Assembly: GCF_900177275.1 (NCBI RefSeq)
Contig: NZ_FXAG01000011.1
Coordinates: 1-64,000, forward strand
Direction of reading: 5' to 3'
Origin: Pseudogulbenkiania subflava DSM 22618
GTDB taxonomy: Bacteria > Pseudomonadota > Gammaproteobacteria > Burkholderiales > Chromobacteriaceae
DNA: 64,000 bases
The notes under the pieces: model-generated
What the model saw: only the letters and a program-made list of their open reading frames with translations
What the model was told of the DNA's origin: nothing
Databases searched by the model: none
Shown here: piece by piece, positions 47,372-56,458 of the stretch
Layout of the letters: each line of letters opens with the position of its first letter
Position numbering within the stretch: the stretch's first letter is position 1
Translations under genes and position numbers: made by a program

Positions 47372-48061
47372 CTAGCCTGCCACGCTGCCGAAATCGGCCA
47401 GGCGGTTCATGTCGATCAACGTGATCTCGCGACCGTTGACCGCCACCAGGCCGGCGTCGGAGAGCTGGTGCAGCACACGCGAGAAGGTTTCCGGCGTCAG
47501 GTTGAGGCGCGAGGCGATCAGGTTCTTGTTCACCGGCAGCGTCACCACACGGTTGGGCTGACCAGGGTGATCCTCGCCCTGCAGCAGGTAGCCGATCACG
47601 CGCTGCAGCGCGTTTTCCACCGAGTAGCGCTCGACGTCGCGCACCAGTCCGTGCAGGCGCAGGCTGAGGCCGGCCAGCAGACGATGGGCGAAGGCGGCAT
47701 CGCGGGCGATGGCGGCGAAGATCGAGCGCGCCTCCACCTGCAGCAGCAGGCCGTCCTCGAGAAACTGCGCCATCACCGGGCACGGCTTGCCGAGAAACAT
47801 CACCGCCTCGGCGAAACTCTGCCCCGGATGGATGATCTCGATCACTTTCTCGGCGCCCTGCGCCGACGAGATCGACAGCTTGACCCGGCCGTAGACGACC
47901 AGGTACATGCCCTCGCACGGGTCACCCTTCTGGAAGATGATCTGGCCTTTCTGGCCGCGCACCTCGTGGGTGCACGGCACCAGCGCCGAGAGCTGGCTGT
48001 CCGACAACTCTTGAAACAGCGGCTGATGCCGCAAGAACGAACGGATATCGATCTGACTCAT
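47372..48061 (-). CDS. dnr: CRP/FNR-family regulator, DNR type (denitrification)
   Basis: Transcription activator of 229 aa: a cyclic-nucleotide-type beta-roll (about 15-130), a dimer helix, and a Crp-type HTH (about 165-220). The recognition helix NLTPETFSRVLHQL has E..SR, the residues FNR uses to read TTGAT. The four FNR cluster cysteines are absent (no N-terminal Cys group), so it is not an oxygen-sensing FNR but fits DNR/NnrR, which respond to NO via heme. Perfect boxes of that type stand before nirJ and nirS. It is encoded between narK1 and nirN on the same strand. Confidence 0.9.
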   Translation of the reverse strand: MSQIDIRSFLRHQPLFQELSDSQLSALVPCTHEVRGQKGQIIFQKGDPCEGMYLVVYGRVKLSISSAQGAEKVIEIIHPGQSFAEAVMFLGKPCPVMAQFLEDGLLLQVEARSIFAAIARDAAFAHRLLAGLSLRLHGLVRDVERYSVENALQRVIGYLLQGEDHPGQPNRVVTLPVNKNLIASRLNLTPETFSRVLHQLSDAGLVAVNGREITLIDMNRLADFGSVAG

Positions 48062-48489
48062 GGTCTGCTATTCCTGTGCGGGGTGGTGGTGTGGGAAGCG
48101 CAGGTAAAGCGCCAAGCAGCGCTCACCATACCGGCTCCGCCAGCACGGCACCATGAACCGGAAGTACACCCCGGATCATCCAAACGGCTTAGGAGGCCAA
48201 GAGCCGGGAAGCCGTTTGAAGACGCTTCGATAATGGCGGGGACAGGCGGACGAGCACACGCCCCTCCCCTCATGTCCAGAACCGCAGGGCGGGTGAAGCG
48301 CAGCGCAACCCATCAGCGATGGGGTGCGGCAGAAGCGCCACCACCCATCCTGCGCACTGCCTATATCCGAGCTTGCGAAAGAAATCGTTGCGAGCGGCCC
48401 CAGGCTGGTTCGAGAAGCACAGCCGTACAAAGGGTACGGCGAGCATCGCAGGGCCGGGGTGGGGGTGCGCAGCAGGTTTATTCGCAAGC
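48062..48489. promoter_or_regulatory. dnr upstream region rich in inverted repeats
   Basis: 428 bp between nirN and dnr with no gene. Contains a perfect 10-bp inverted repeat CAAACGGCTT (48181-48190) / AAGCCGTTTG (48209-48218), a CCCATC-AGC-GATGGG hairpin (48309-48323) inside a REP-like GGGCGGGTGAAGCGCAGCGC stretch, and most of the 123-bp fold-back element. The dnr promoter must lie in the first 120 bp; no FNR-type box was found there. Confidence 0.6.
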
Positions 48490-48491
48490 TC
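48369..48491. repeat. 123-bp fold-back element downstream of nirN
   Basis: Terminal 11-bp inverted repeats GAGCTTGCGAA (48369-48379) and TTCGCAAGCTC (48481-48491), with an internal hairpin GCCGTAC-AAAGG-GTACGGC. The right end overlaps the nirN stop codon (48490-48492). Not related in sequence to the 143-bp or 135-bp elements. It does not code for protein. Confidence 0.8.
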
Positions 48492-50031
48492 AATGGCTGG
48501 TGCCCTCGGAGCGGGTCACCTTGTTGAACACGTTGTACTTGCCGATCGGCTTGGCCATCGGCAACGACTTCACCTCACGGAAGGTGGCGGCGTCGAGCAC
48601 CAGCAGCTCGCCCGGGTTCTCCATCACGCTCACCAGCGCGTAACGGCCATCGCGGGTGAATTCGACGTGGGCGGTGGTTTTGCCCGGGCGCGGCGTCACG
48701 GTCTTCACCACGGCCAGGGTGCGTTTGTCGATGATCGCCAGCGTGTCCTTCTTCGGCCCCATCATGGCATCGACCCAGGCGTACGGAGTGTTTTCGTGAC
48801 TGCGCAGGAAGAAGCCCGGCCCCAGCGTCGGGATGTCCTTGACGCGTTGCCAGCTGTCGAGATCGATCACCGTCACCCGGCCGCTGCTGAGATTGGGGGT
48901 GGCCATGTAGCGGTGGCCGCCCTCTTCGAAAGCGATGCCGGAACCCAGATGCGGCATGCCGTCGAGCGGCAGCTCGGCCACCTTGCGCCGGATGTCGAGG
49001 TTGATCACCTGCGCCCGGCCCTCGCGTGAGGCGCCGATGACGTGGCGGTAGGCCGGGTCGAAGAAGAAATCGTCCAGCACCAGGTCGAGCGGCGTCACGC
49101 GCGGATTGAGAAAGCCGTCGACGCTCAATGCCTCGCCCATCTTGTAATCGTGCACGTGGCCGGGGTAGACCCTGGCCGCCTTCGGGTCGTAGGAAATTTC
49201 CCACAGCTCCGGCACGTCCTTGAGCGCCACGATGAAGCTATGGCGCGGAGCGGCGTCGTACACCGCCGAGACGCGCGAGGTCTTGCCGGCGGCGTCGCGC
49301 ACGGCGAGGGTCTTGACCGGTTTGAGACCGTTGGCGTCGAGCAACACCAGCGTTTCCGGCAGGGTATTGCCGGCCAGTACCCAGCGCCCGTCGCTGGACA
49401 CCGCGACGTTGCGGGTATTGAGCCCGACGCGGATCTCGGCGACGTTCTGCAGGGTGTAGAGGTCGTACTGCGTCACCCAGCCGTCGCGGCTGGCGAAATA
49501 GACGAAGCGGCCGTCCGGCGAGAACTTGGGACCGCCGTGGAGTGCGAAACGACTCTGGAAGCGGGTGATCGGGCTGAGCGTGTCGCCATCCAGCACCGAG
49601 ACGTGATGGTCGCCCGCTTCCACCACCACGAACAGGTTCTGCGGATCGGCCCGGTGCACCGGCTTGGCCGGCAGGCGTGCCGGATCGGCATAGACCACAC
49701 GCGAGGCGGCCGTGTCGGCCTCGCTCCAGCGCGCCGGCTGCTCCGGCGCCGTCTTCAGATAACCGGCCAGCGCCTGGATGTCGACGTCGGCCAGGCGCTC
49801 GGCGAAGGCCGGCATCTGGGTGGCGCTGCGGCCGTGGCGGATGGTATCGAGAATCTCGGCCGGTTTGAGGCGCTCCAGGCTCTGCGGCAGCAGCGCCGGC
49901 GCCATGGCCCCCATGCGGTTGTCGCCATGGCAACTCTGGCAGTGCTGCTGGTAGAGCGTGGCGGGGTTGGCCGAAGCCGGCTGGAGCGAGCCCAGTGCCG
50001 CCAGCAGGGCCAGGGGAAGCAGCGCCTTCAT
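48490..50031 (-). CDS. nirN: NirN, cytochrome c / heme d1 protein (dihydro-d1 dehydrogenase)
   Basis: Periplasmic NirS paralogue, 513 aa, oxidising dihydro-heme d1 to d1 in the last step of cofactor synthesis. Signal peptide residues 1-22 (MKALLPLALLAALGSLQPAS). A c-type heme site CQSCH is at 31-35, then an eight-bladed d1 propeller (RVSAVYDAAPRHSFIVALKD, SHENTPYAWVDAMMGPKKDT). It is shorter than NirS and grouped with nirJ, whose stop it overlaps by 4 bp. The stop codon coincides with the end of a fold-back element. Confidence 0.92.
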   Translation of the reverse strand: MKALLPLALLAALGSLQPASANPATLYQQHCQSCHGDNRMGAMAPALLPQSLERLKPAEILDTIRHGRSATQMPAFAERLADVDIQALAGYLKTAPEQPARWSEADTAASRVVYADPARLPAKPVHRADPQNLFVVVEAGDHHVSVLDGDTLSPITRFQSRFALHGGPKFSPDGRFVYFASRDGWVTQYDLYTLQNVAEIRVGLNTRNVAVSSDGRWVLAGNTLPETLVLLDANGLKPVKTLAVRDAAGKTSRVSAVYDAAPRHSFIVALKDVPELWEISYDPKAARVYPGHVHDYKMGEALSVDGFLNPRVTPLDLVLDDFFFDPAYRHVIGASREGRAQVINLDIRRKVAELPLDGMPHLGSGIAFEEGGHRYMATPNLSSGRVTVIDLDSWQRVKDIPTLGPGFFLRSHENTPYAWVDAMMGPKKDTLAIIDKRTLAVVKTVTPRPGKTTAHVEFTRDGRYALVSVMENPGELLVLDAATFREVKSLPMAKPIGKYNVFNKVTRSEGTSH

Positions 50032-51233
50032 GCCTGCACCTCCCGGCGGCGGCGCGGGTACGGCGTCAGCTCGGCCAGCGGATGCTCGCCCTCGGCCACG
50101 CCGATTTCGGCATCGGTCAGGTAGCAGGCCGGATCGGCTGCCCAGAAGTCGCCGGTCAGCTCCCAGGCGCGCACCCGGGTGTTGCCGTTGCAGATGGCCA
50201 GGTGCCGGCAGGCGCCACAGCGCCCGGTAACCGGGCGCGGACGCTGCTTGAGGCCGGCCATCAGCGGGTGCGTGGTATCTGGCCAGATCGCGGAGAACGG
50301 CCGCTCCTTGACGTTGCCCAATCCGATCTTCCACCACATGGTGTCGGGGTGGACGTTGCCGAGGTTGTCGATATTGGCCACGTTGACGCCGGAGGCGTTA
50401 CCGCCCCACTGCTCCAGGCGCCGACGCAGGTCTTCGGCCAACGTGGGGTGATGGCGTCCGACCCACTGCAGCAGGTAGACGCCGTCGGCGTCGTTGTTGC
50501 CGGTGACGAAATCCTTGGGCCGGCCGGCCTGGATGTGCTGCCAGCAGCTCTCGATCAGCAGGTCCATGGCCCAGCGCGTGCGGGCATGGCGCGCGTCGTC
50601 GGCGCGGTGCTTGTTGCCGCGCCCGGCGTAGTTGAGGTGCGAGAAATAGAACTTGTCGATGCCCTCGTCGTCCACCAGCTGCAGCAGCGACGGCAGGTCG
50701 TGGGCGTTGTCCTCGGTCATGGTGTAGCGCACGCCCACCTTCATGCCGGCGTCGCGGCACAGCCTGAGCGCCGCGAGCGAACTATCGAAGGCGCCGTCAA
50801 GGCGGCGGAAGCGGTCGTGGGTGGTGCGCAGGCCGTCGAGGCTGATGCCGACATAGTCGAAGCCCACGGCGGCAATGCGTCCGACGTTACTCCGGTCGAT
50901 CAGGGTGCCGTTGCTCGACAGCCCGACGTAGAAACCGAGCTGCTTGGCACGGCTGCCGATATCGTAGATATCCGGCCGCATCAGCGGCTCGCCACCGGAG
51001 AGGATCAGTACCGGCACCCCGAAGGCACGCAAATCCTCCATCACGGTGAACACCTCGGCGGTGGACAGCTCGCCCGGGAAGACGGTATCGGCCGACACCG
51101 AATAACAGTGCTTGCAAGTCAGGTTGCAGCGCCGGATCAGGTTCCAGATCACCACGGGTCCGGTGGACTGGCGCGGCGGCGCCAGCGGCGCGGGATGGGC
51201 GACGGACTGCAGGTAGGGGGTGAGGCGCAGCAT
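50028..51233 (-). CDS. nirJ: NirJ, radical SAM enzyme of heme d1 synthesis
   Basis: Cytoplasmic radical-SAM protein, 401 aa, that replaces propionate groups on didecarboxysiroheme during d1 synthesis. The SAM cluster motif is CNLTCKHCY near residues 36-44. Glycine-rich ILSGGEPLMRPD follows, and a C-terminal second Cys cluster (CGACRHLAICNGN and a later Cys in DPACYL) matches the SPASM-like extension. First gene of nirJ-nirN, with its own perfect FNR/DNR box 59-72 bp upstream of the ATG. Confidence 0.93.
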   Translation of the reverse strand: MLRLTPYLQSVAHPAPLAPPRQSTGPVVIWNLIRRCNLTCKHCYSVSADTVFPGELSTAEVFTVMEDLRAFGVPVLILSGGEPLMRPDIYDIGSRAKQLGFYVGLSSNGTLIDRSNVGRIAAVGFDYVGISLDGLRTTHDRFRRLDGAFDSSLAALRLCRDAGMKVGVRYTMTEDNAHDLPSLLQLVDDEGIDKFYFSHLNYAGRGNKHRADDARHARTRWAMDLLIESCWQHIQAGRPKDFVTGNNDADGVYLLQWVGRHHPTLAEDLRRRLEQWGGNASGVNVANIDNLGNVHPDTMWWKIGLGNVKERPFSAIWPDTTHPLMAGLKQRPRPVTGRCGACRHLAICNGNTRVRAWELTGDFWAADPACYLTDAEIGVAEGEHPLAELTPYPRRRREVQA

Positions 51234-51613
51234 CGGGGTGGCTCCGTCAATGACATTGGCGTCATTTCACGGCATCGCCCCTTATCCTGCATTGACCATG
51301 GTCAACCACCGGAGGCCGGGCCTTCCCCGCGCGCGGATGCTTGATACAGATCGTGCTCTTGTCATCCCCTCGGGGAAACTCGTCATGCCCGGAACGCACC
51401 GGCCGACTGCGCCACGCCGGCTCCACCGCGTCCTCTTCCCGTCAGCCGGATGGGCATGGAAGGCACCCCGCCCCCCCTCCCCGCCATCCAACCGTGGCGC
51501 AGGAAGGCAACGCCATGAAGCGGCAAACGACGCCAACGGCCGGCCAACCGATGGCGCATTCCCCGCCGGCGGCCTATCATCGCTACCCCATCACAGCCTG
51601 ATCATCCTGACCG
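51234..51613. promoter_or_regulatory. Divergent nirJ / DMT-permease intergenic region
   Basis: 380 bp. The nirJ side holds the FNR/DNR box at 51292-51305. The rest, toward the permease gene, is GC-rich with polypyrimidine runs and shows no box, repeat or small gene that I can support. Confidence 0.5.
51292..51305 (-). promoter_or_regulatory. FNR/DNR box upstream of nirJ
   Basis: TTGAC-CATG-GTCAA, a perfect palindrome of the FNR/DNR form TTGAY-N4-RTCAA. Its centre is 65 bp before the nirJ ATG, so a class II promoter with a short leader is possible. The dnr gene nearby encodes the matching recognition residues. Confidence 0.8.
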
Positions 51614-52486
51614 ATGCGCTACCTGCTTGCCGTCACCCTGCTATGGGCCTTTTCATTCAGCCTGATCGGCCAATACCTGGCCGGACAGGTAGACAGCGAC
51701 TTCGCCGTGCTGCTGCGCGTGCTGATCGCCGCCGCCGTGTTCATCCCCTTCACGCAATGGCGCGGCCTGCCCGGCCGGCTCGTCGGCGGTTTCTGGCTCG
51801 CCGGGGCGCTGCAGTTCGGCGTCACCTACCTGTGCCTGTACCGCAGCTTCAGCGTGCTGACCGTACCGGAAGTGTTGCTGTTCACCGTGCTGACGCCGAT
51901 CTACGTCACCCTGCTGGACGACGCGCTGGCACGCCGCTTCAACCGCTGGGCGCTGCTGGCCGCCGTGGTCGCCGTGGGCGGCGGCGTCATCATCCGCTTC
52001 CAGCCGCTGGCGGGCGAGTACCTAGTCGGTTTCCTGCTGCTGCAGCTCGCCAACCTCACCTTTGCCGCCGGCCAGGTGCTGTGCCGCCGCCTGCTGCAAC
52101 AGCACCCCGTACCGCAGCCGCTCTACCGCTACTTCGGCCACTTCTTCCTCGGCGCGCTGGCACTGGCACTGCCGTCCTTCCTGCTGTTCGGCGACGCCGG
52201 CCGCCTGCCCCATACGGCGCTGCAATGGGGTGTGCTGGCGTGGATGGGGCTGTTTGCCACCGCGCTCGGCATGTACTGGTGGGTGAAGGGCAGCGTCGAG
52301 GTCAGCGCCGGCACGCTGGCGATCCTGAACGAACTGCACGTCCCGGCCGGGCTGCTGGTCAACGTGCTGATCTGGAACCGCGACGCCGACCTGCCACGCC
52401 TGGCGTTGGGCGGCGGCGTGATCCTCGCCTCGCTGTGGCTCAACCGCCAGGGACGGCGGAGGATGGCGACGGCGGCGGCCGGCTGA
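51614..52486 (+). CDS. DMT-superfamily (EamA-like) permease
   Basis: Ten-helix membrane protein, 290 aa, with two EamA-like halves (MRYLLAVTLLWAFSFSLIGQ at the start; WGVLAWMGLFATALGMYWWV and NELHVPAGLLVNVLIWNR in the second). It resembles carboxylate/amino-acid/amine exporters of the CAAT branch. Weak ribosome site. It is read opposite to the nir genes on both sides and has no evident part in denitrification; it lies in the segment that splits the nir locus. Confidence 0.86.
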   Translation: MRYLLAVTLLWAFSFSLIGQYLAGQVDSDFAVLLRVLIAAAVFIPFTQWRGLPGRLVGGFWLAGALQFGVTYLCLYRSFSVLTVPEVLLFTVLTPIYVTLLDDALARRFNRWALLAAVVAVGGGVIIRFQPLAGEYLVGFLLLQLANLTFAAGQVLCRRLLQQHPVPQPLYRYFGHFFLGALALALPSFLLFGDAGRLPHTALQWGVLAWMGLFATALGMYWWVKGSVEVSAGTLAILNELHVPAGLLVNVLIWNRDADLPRLALGGGVILASLWLNRQGRRRMATAAAG

Positions 52487-52587
52487 ACGAGCGATGACAG
52501 AATTGGGCGGTTTCCAAATGGAAATCAGCGCCGTTACCGGCCACCGCGTGTTGATGCCCACTCGATGAGGAGCTAGCCGCCATGCGG

Positions 52588-53211
52588 CTACGGTGTGCCG
52601 TTGCACCCATGCAGCCGGCAACCGGGCCGTTCGCTCAGGCGTTGGTAGTAGGCCTCTACCGCCGGCAACGCCGGGCGCGCCATCGGGGTCATGAACCAGC
52701 GGTGGGTGGACAAGCCGATGACGATGTCAGCGAGCGTGAACGACGCGCCGGCGATGTACGCCCCGGTGCGAGACAACTGCGCCTCGACCATGGCCATGTG
52801 ACGGTTCCAGCCCGCTACGCCGGCCTTGAGCGCCTCGGGGTCCGCATGTGCAGGGCTGTGGCGAACCAGCGCCATGAAGGCGTAGCGCCACGAGTTGTTG
52901 AGTTCGGTAGCCTGCCAATCCATCCACTTCTCGACCAGCGCGCGCTCCCGCGGTGCGCTGGGCAGCAGATCGCCCCGCTGCTCCCGCCCCGCGAGGTAGC
53001 GGCAGATGGTATTCGACTCCCAGAGCACGAAGCCATCATCGATGAGCACGGGAACCATGGCGTTGGGGTTGAGCGCCTTGAATTCCGGGGTGTCGGTTGA
53101 CTGGAATCCCGAACCGTACGGCTCCTGCTCGTAGGGAAGCCCAAGCTCCTCGCAGAGCCACAGCACCTTGCGCACATTGATAGAGGAAGACTTGCCGAGG
53201 ATTTTCAGCAT
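52588..53211 (-). CDS. Glutathione S-transferase family protein
   Basis: 207 aa starting MLKILGKSSSINVRKVLWLC. The N-terminal thioredoxin-like domain has Ser residues at 9-11 (SSSINVRK) near the glutathione thiol and the cis-Pro/ESNTICRYL glutathione-binding segment (VLWESNTICRYLAG). The C-terminal helical domain carries SFTLADIVIG (N-capping box motif). Cytosolic. Substrate unknown. Read alone, between the plus-strand permease and binding-protein genes. Confidence 0.92.
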   Translation of the reverse strand: MLKILGKSSSINVRKVLWLCEELGLPYEQEPYGSGFQSTDTPEFKALNPNAMVPVLIDDGFVLWESNTICRYLAGREQRGDLLPSAPRERALVEKWMDWQATELNNSWRYAFMALVRHSPAHADPEALKAGVAGWNRHMAMVEAQLSRTGAYIAGASFTLADIVIGLSTHRWFMTPMARPALPAVEAYYQRLSERPGCRLHGCNGTP

Positions 53212-53425
53212 GGCTTTAGAGACCTTTCGACGACTCAAATAACGGATGGTACTTAACGCTTGGGCAGGCCGGGAGCCATCGCGGCGCCGCGCATTGCGCC
53301 ATCGTTGCACCTGGAGGAGAGGTCAACCATTGCCATGCGGTTCCCCTAGGTTGACGGTGAAATGGTCACGCCTGCTTGACTATACTGCCTAGCGTAGCTC
53401 CCTTCCTCGCTCGTGAATAAAGCGT

Positions 53426-54157
53426 ATGTGGCGTGTGCTCGTATTGTTGCTTGGGCTATTGATCTGCCCCCCTGCTTGGGCTGAAAAGATCATTGCAGCA
53501 GGCGACCCGTACCCTCCCTTCACAGACCCGGCTCAACCCAAGCAGGGCATCTCCATGCAAATGGTCCGGGCAGCGTACGCCAGCCAAGGCTACGAGGTCG
53601 AAATGCGCTTCATGCCCTGGGCACGAGCAATCGACGGGGTAAAAAACGGAACGTACGACATCCTTCCCGCGACCTGGTGGACACAAGAGCGGGCGGCGTT
53701 TCTGCTATACAGTGAGCCCTATATCAAGAGCGAGATCAAATTCATCAAGCGCAAGGGTGACCCATTTGAATACAAGGGATTGGGCAGTCTGACCGGAAAA
53801 ACGGTGGGTATCGTCAGAGGTTATGGCTACGGCGACGATTTCCTGGAAGCCACCAACTTCAACCGGGCAGAGGTTGCCGAAGTCATACAAAACATCAAGA
53901 AGTTGGTACTCGGCCGGATTGACCTGACGCTAGAGGACGAGATCGTCGCCCGCTGGATAATCAAACACAATGCACCAGATCTGCTGCAACAGATCGACTT
54001 CACCACGAACAGCTTGTCCAGCAAGCAGTTGCTTGTGACCAGCGGTTTGAAGAATCCACGCCACAAAGCCCTCATCGAGGCGTTCAACAAGGGGCTGGCC
54101 GTCATCAAGGCGAATGGCACCTACGAGAAGATTCTCCGGGAGAACGGTCTGAAGTGA
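53426..54157 (+). CDS. Periplasmic solute-binding protein, family 3 (amino-acid type)
   Basis: 243 aa with a signal peptide (MWRVLVLLLGLLICPPAWAE, cleavage after residue 19). The SBP_bac_3 fold is recognised by GDPYPPFTDPAQ, GTYDILPATWWTQERAAFLL and LTGKTVGIVRGYGYG. No permease or ATPase genes accompany it, so it may be a stand-alone sensor or a borrowed-transporter protein. It lacks the Arg-Asp amino-acid clamp in its classic form, so the ligand is uncertain. A TATACT -10-like hexamer lies at 53381, about 40 bp upstream. Confidence 0.85.
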   Translation: MWRVLVLLLGLLICPPAWAEKIIAAGDPYPPFTDPAQPKQGISMQMVRAAYASQGYEVEMRFMPWARAIDGVKNGTYDILPATWWTQERAAFLLYSEPYIKSEIKFIKRKGDPFEYKGLGSLTGKTVGIVRGYGYGDDFLEATNFNRAEVAEVIQNIKKLVLGRIDLTLEDEIVARWIIKHNAPDLLQQIDFTTNSLSSKQLLVTSGLKNPRHKALIEAFNKGLAVIKANGTYEKILRENGLK

Positions 54158-54450
54158 CCCCGCTCGGCACCTGAACCTTGGCCCTTTTCCAGCATGACAA
54201 AACATAAAGCATCAAGGGTCGCTTGTACCAGGGCGTTATCTGTTAACAGGGTTGCGAATCCCGTTTCAGAGTGACGCGGCCGTTCAAACAGCGAGCATGC
54301 CGACGCGTTGACTTTCCACTTCTGGCCGGGAGTAGCTGCCGGTCACCAAATCTCATTGTCCGACCGAAAACCCCGGCACACGTATTCAATGCGCCTCACC
54401 GACAGAAATAGAACGCCCTGTGAGTCGCCCCAGCAGGATGACTCAGGCCC

Positions 54451-55428
54451 TCAGATCCGCAAGCCACTCTTCTTCAGTATCCGGCTGGAGAACAGGATAT
54501 CGTGGCTGTGGCAGGCGGTGCCAAGTTGGCTGACCAGCCGCGCCACCTCGGCGCGGACCTGGTCGTGGCTGGCGCCGTGCACCATGGCGAAGAGGTTGTA
54601 GGGCCAGTGCGGCAGAGCGCGGGGGCGGCGGTAGCAGTGGGAGACGACGGGGTCGGCGCCAAGTTGTTCGCCGAGGCGGTCGATGGCGTCGTCCGCCACG
54701 TCGAATACCGCCATGCCGTTGGCGGTGTAGCCGATGGCGTAATGGTTGGGCACGGCGCCGATGCGGCGGATGACGCCGTTGTGCAGCATGGCCTCGAGTC
54801 GCGCCAGCACCTCGCCCTCGTCGCTGCCCAACCCCTCGGCGAGGGCATGATAGGGCCGGGGAAGGCGCGGCAGGCCGGCCTGGGTGGCGCGGATCAGGGC
54901 GCGGTCGAGGTCGTCGAGCGTCACCGGGGCGGCGTCCGCCAAGCGGGATGCGCCCTGCCCCACCGGCGCCGTGCCGCCCACGGCGAAACGCATGCCGACG
55001 AAGTATTCGCGCTCCTTGGGGAAGGCGTGCACGGTGAGACCGGTGGCGGCTTCGATGCGGGCGGTGGCGGCGGCGATACCCTGCGGCGTTTCGGTGGCGA
55101 GCACGAACCACATGTTGAGGCGGTGCTCGCGGCGGTAGTTGTGCGCCACTTCGGGCAAGGCGTTGACCTGTCCCGCCACCTCGTCGAAGCGGTCTTCCGG
55201 CACCGCCAGCGCGGCCAGCACGAAGGCGCCGCCGATGCGTTCGATCTGGAACAGCGGACCGAAACGGGTCAGGGTGTGGTGCTGCAACAGGCGGCTGAGA
55301 CGGGCGATCAACTCGGTTTCGGTGATCCCGAGCGGTACGGCAGCCTCGGCAAACGGCCGCGGGCTGAGCGGAAAACCGCCCTGCAGCTGGTCGATGAGGC
55401 GCCGGTCGATCCCGTCCAGCTCAGTCAT
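54451..55428 (-). CDS. nirGH: Fused siroheme decarboxylase subunit, NirG-NirH type
   Basis: Cytoplasmic, removes two acetate carboxyls from siroheme to give didecarboxysiroheme for heme d1. It is 325 aa made of two AsnC/Lrp-like halves of about 160 aa: the first with VAHNYRREHRLNMWFVLA, the second with SHCYRRPRALPHWPYNLFAM. Separate NirG and NirH proteins are each about half this length, so this is a fusion. It overlaps nirDL by 8 bp. Assignment as GH rather than DL is by gene order (second of the two) and could be reversed. It is followed by three unrelated genes. Confidence 0.85.
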   Translation of the reverse strand: MTELDGIDRRLIDQLQGGFPLSPRPFAEAAVPLGITETELIARLSRLLQHHTLTRFGPLFQIERIGGAFVLAALAVPEDRFDEVAGQVNALPEVAHNYRREHRLNMWFVLATETPQGIAAATARIEAATGLTVHAFPKEREYFVGMRFAVGGTAPVGQGASRLADAAPVTLDDLDRALIRATQAGLPRLPRPYHALAEGLGSDEGEVLARLEAMLHNGVIRRIGAVPNHYAIGYTANGMAVFDVADDAIDRLGEQLGADPVVSHCYRRPRALPHWPYNLFAMVHGASHDQVRAEVARLVSQLGTACHSHDILFSSRILKKSGLRI

Positions 55429-56455
55429 GGCGGTAGCCGTAGCGCGCACCACGCTGGGTATAGCGGCGGGTCGAGATCAGCACCGAATGCGGCAGGTGCA
55501 TCACGTCGTGGCGGGCGCGCAGTTCGTCCACGGTCTGGCGCACGGTCAGGGCGTCCGGGGCGTGGATCATGCAGAACAGGTTGTACGGCCACAGCGGCGG
55601 GCGCGCCGGGCGGGCGTAGCACAACGTCACCGCCTGCTCGGCGGCGAGTTTGACGCCAAGGTCGTCGCGCTCTTCTTCATCCTCGACGCGCCACACGCAC
55701 ATGGCGTTGGCGTGGTAGCCCAGCTCACGGTGGCGCACCACCAGGCCGAAGCGGCGGATCACCCCGCTGTCGCACCAGTCGGTGAGGATGTGCAGTACCT
55801 CTTCGCGGCTCAGGCCGGCACGTTCCGCCAGCAGGCGGTAGGGTTCTGGTTCCAGCGCCAGGCCGTCTTCCAACGCGCCGACCAGGCGGCGTTCGGACTG
55901 GCTCAGGCTGAGCGAACCCATCCCCTGCAGGCATTCGCGCGGGCGCGGCTGGTCGCCGGGCAGGAAGGAGAAGCCCAGGTCGATATGGTATTCCTTGAGC
56001 AGCGGCAGGTTGAGCGGCTTGATGCCGGTGGCAAGGTAGATGCGCGCCAGCACTTCGGCGACACGACTGCGGTCGGACGCGGTAACCACGAACCACAGGT
56101 TGACATGATGCGCACGGGCGTAGTTGTGGTTCACCTCGGGCAGGCTGCTGACGTAGTGCGCCACAGCGTCCAGCCGCTCCGGCGGCACCGCCATCGCCGC
56201 CAGGGTGCTGGCGCCGACGGTATTGGGGGCGAAGATGGCGCCGACCCGACCCAGCACACCTTGCTGGTGCGCAGTGGCCAGGGCGTCGATGATGCCGTCC
56301 TCGCTCCAGCCGTCGCCGGCCTCTTCGGCCAACCTGGCGTAGGGGCGCAGGGCCAGTGGGAAGCGGTGCTGGAAACGGTTGAGCAGGGACAGCGTCGGGG
56401 CGCTGAGCAGTGGGGTGACCGCCGGAAATGCCGGCGAGCGAAGGATTCTTGTCAT
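55421..56455 (-). CDS. nirDL: Fused siroheme decarboxylase subunit, NirD-NirL type
   Basis: 344 aa, two AsnC/Lrp-like halves with winged-helix N-terminal parts. The first half contains VNHNYARAHHVNLWFVV and the second TLCYARPARPPLWPYNLFCM; the His-rich and Tyr/Arg-rich motifs are those implicated in siroheme decarboxylation. It begins 3 bp after the nirF stop. NirDL fusions are known in several denitrifiers. It is expected to form a complex with the NirGH-type protein encoded next to it. Confidence 0.88.
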   Translation of the reverse strand: MTRILRSPAFPAVTPLLSAPTLSLLNRFQHRFPLALRPYARLAEEAGDGWSEDGIIDALATAHQQGVLGRVGAIFAPNTVGASTLAAMAVPPERLDAVAHYVSSLPEVNHNYARAHHVNLWFVVTASDRSRVAEVLARIYLATGIKPLNLPLLKEYHIDLGFSFLPGDQPRPRECLQGMGSLSLSQSERRLVGALEDGLALEPEPYRLLAERAGLSREEVLHILTDWCDSGVIRRFGLVVRHRELGYHANAMCVWRVEDEEERDDLGVKLAAEQAVTLCYARPARPPLWPYNLFCMIHAPDALTVRQTVDELRARHDVMHLPHSVLISTRRYTQRGARYGYRHD

Positions 56456-56458
56456 GAC

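Noticed and set aside
48411-48432. GGTTCGAGAAGC as part of a tRNA gene
   Set aside because: Only a T-loop-like string; no acceptor stem, anticodon or D-arm can be folded around it. It belongs to the fold-back element.
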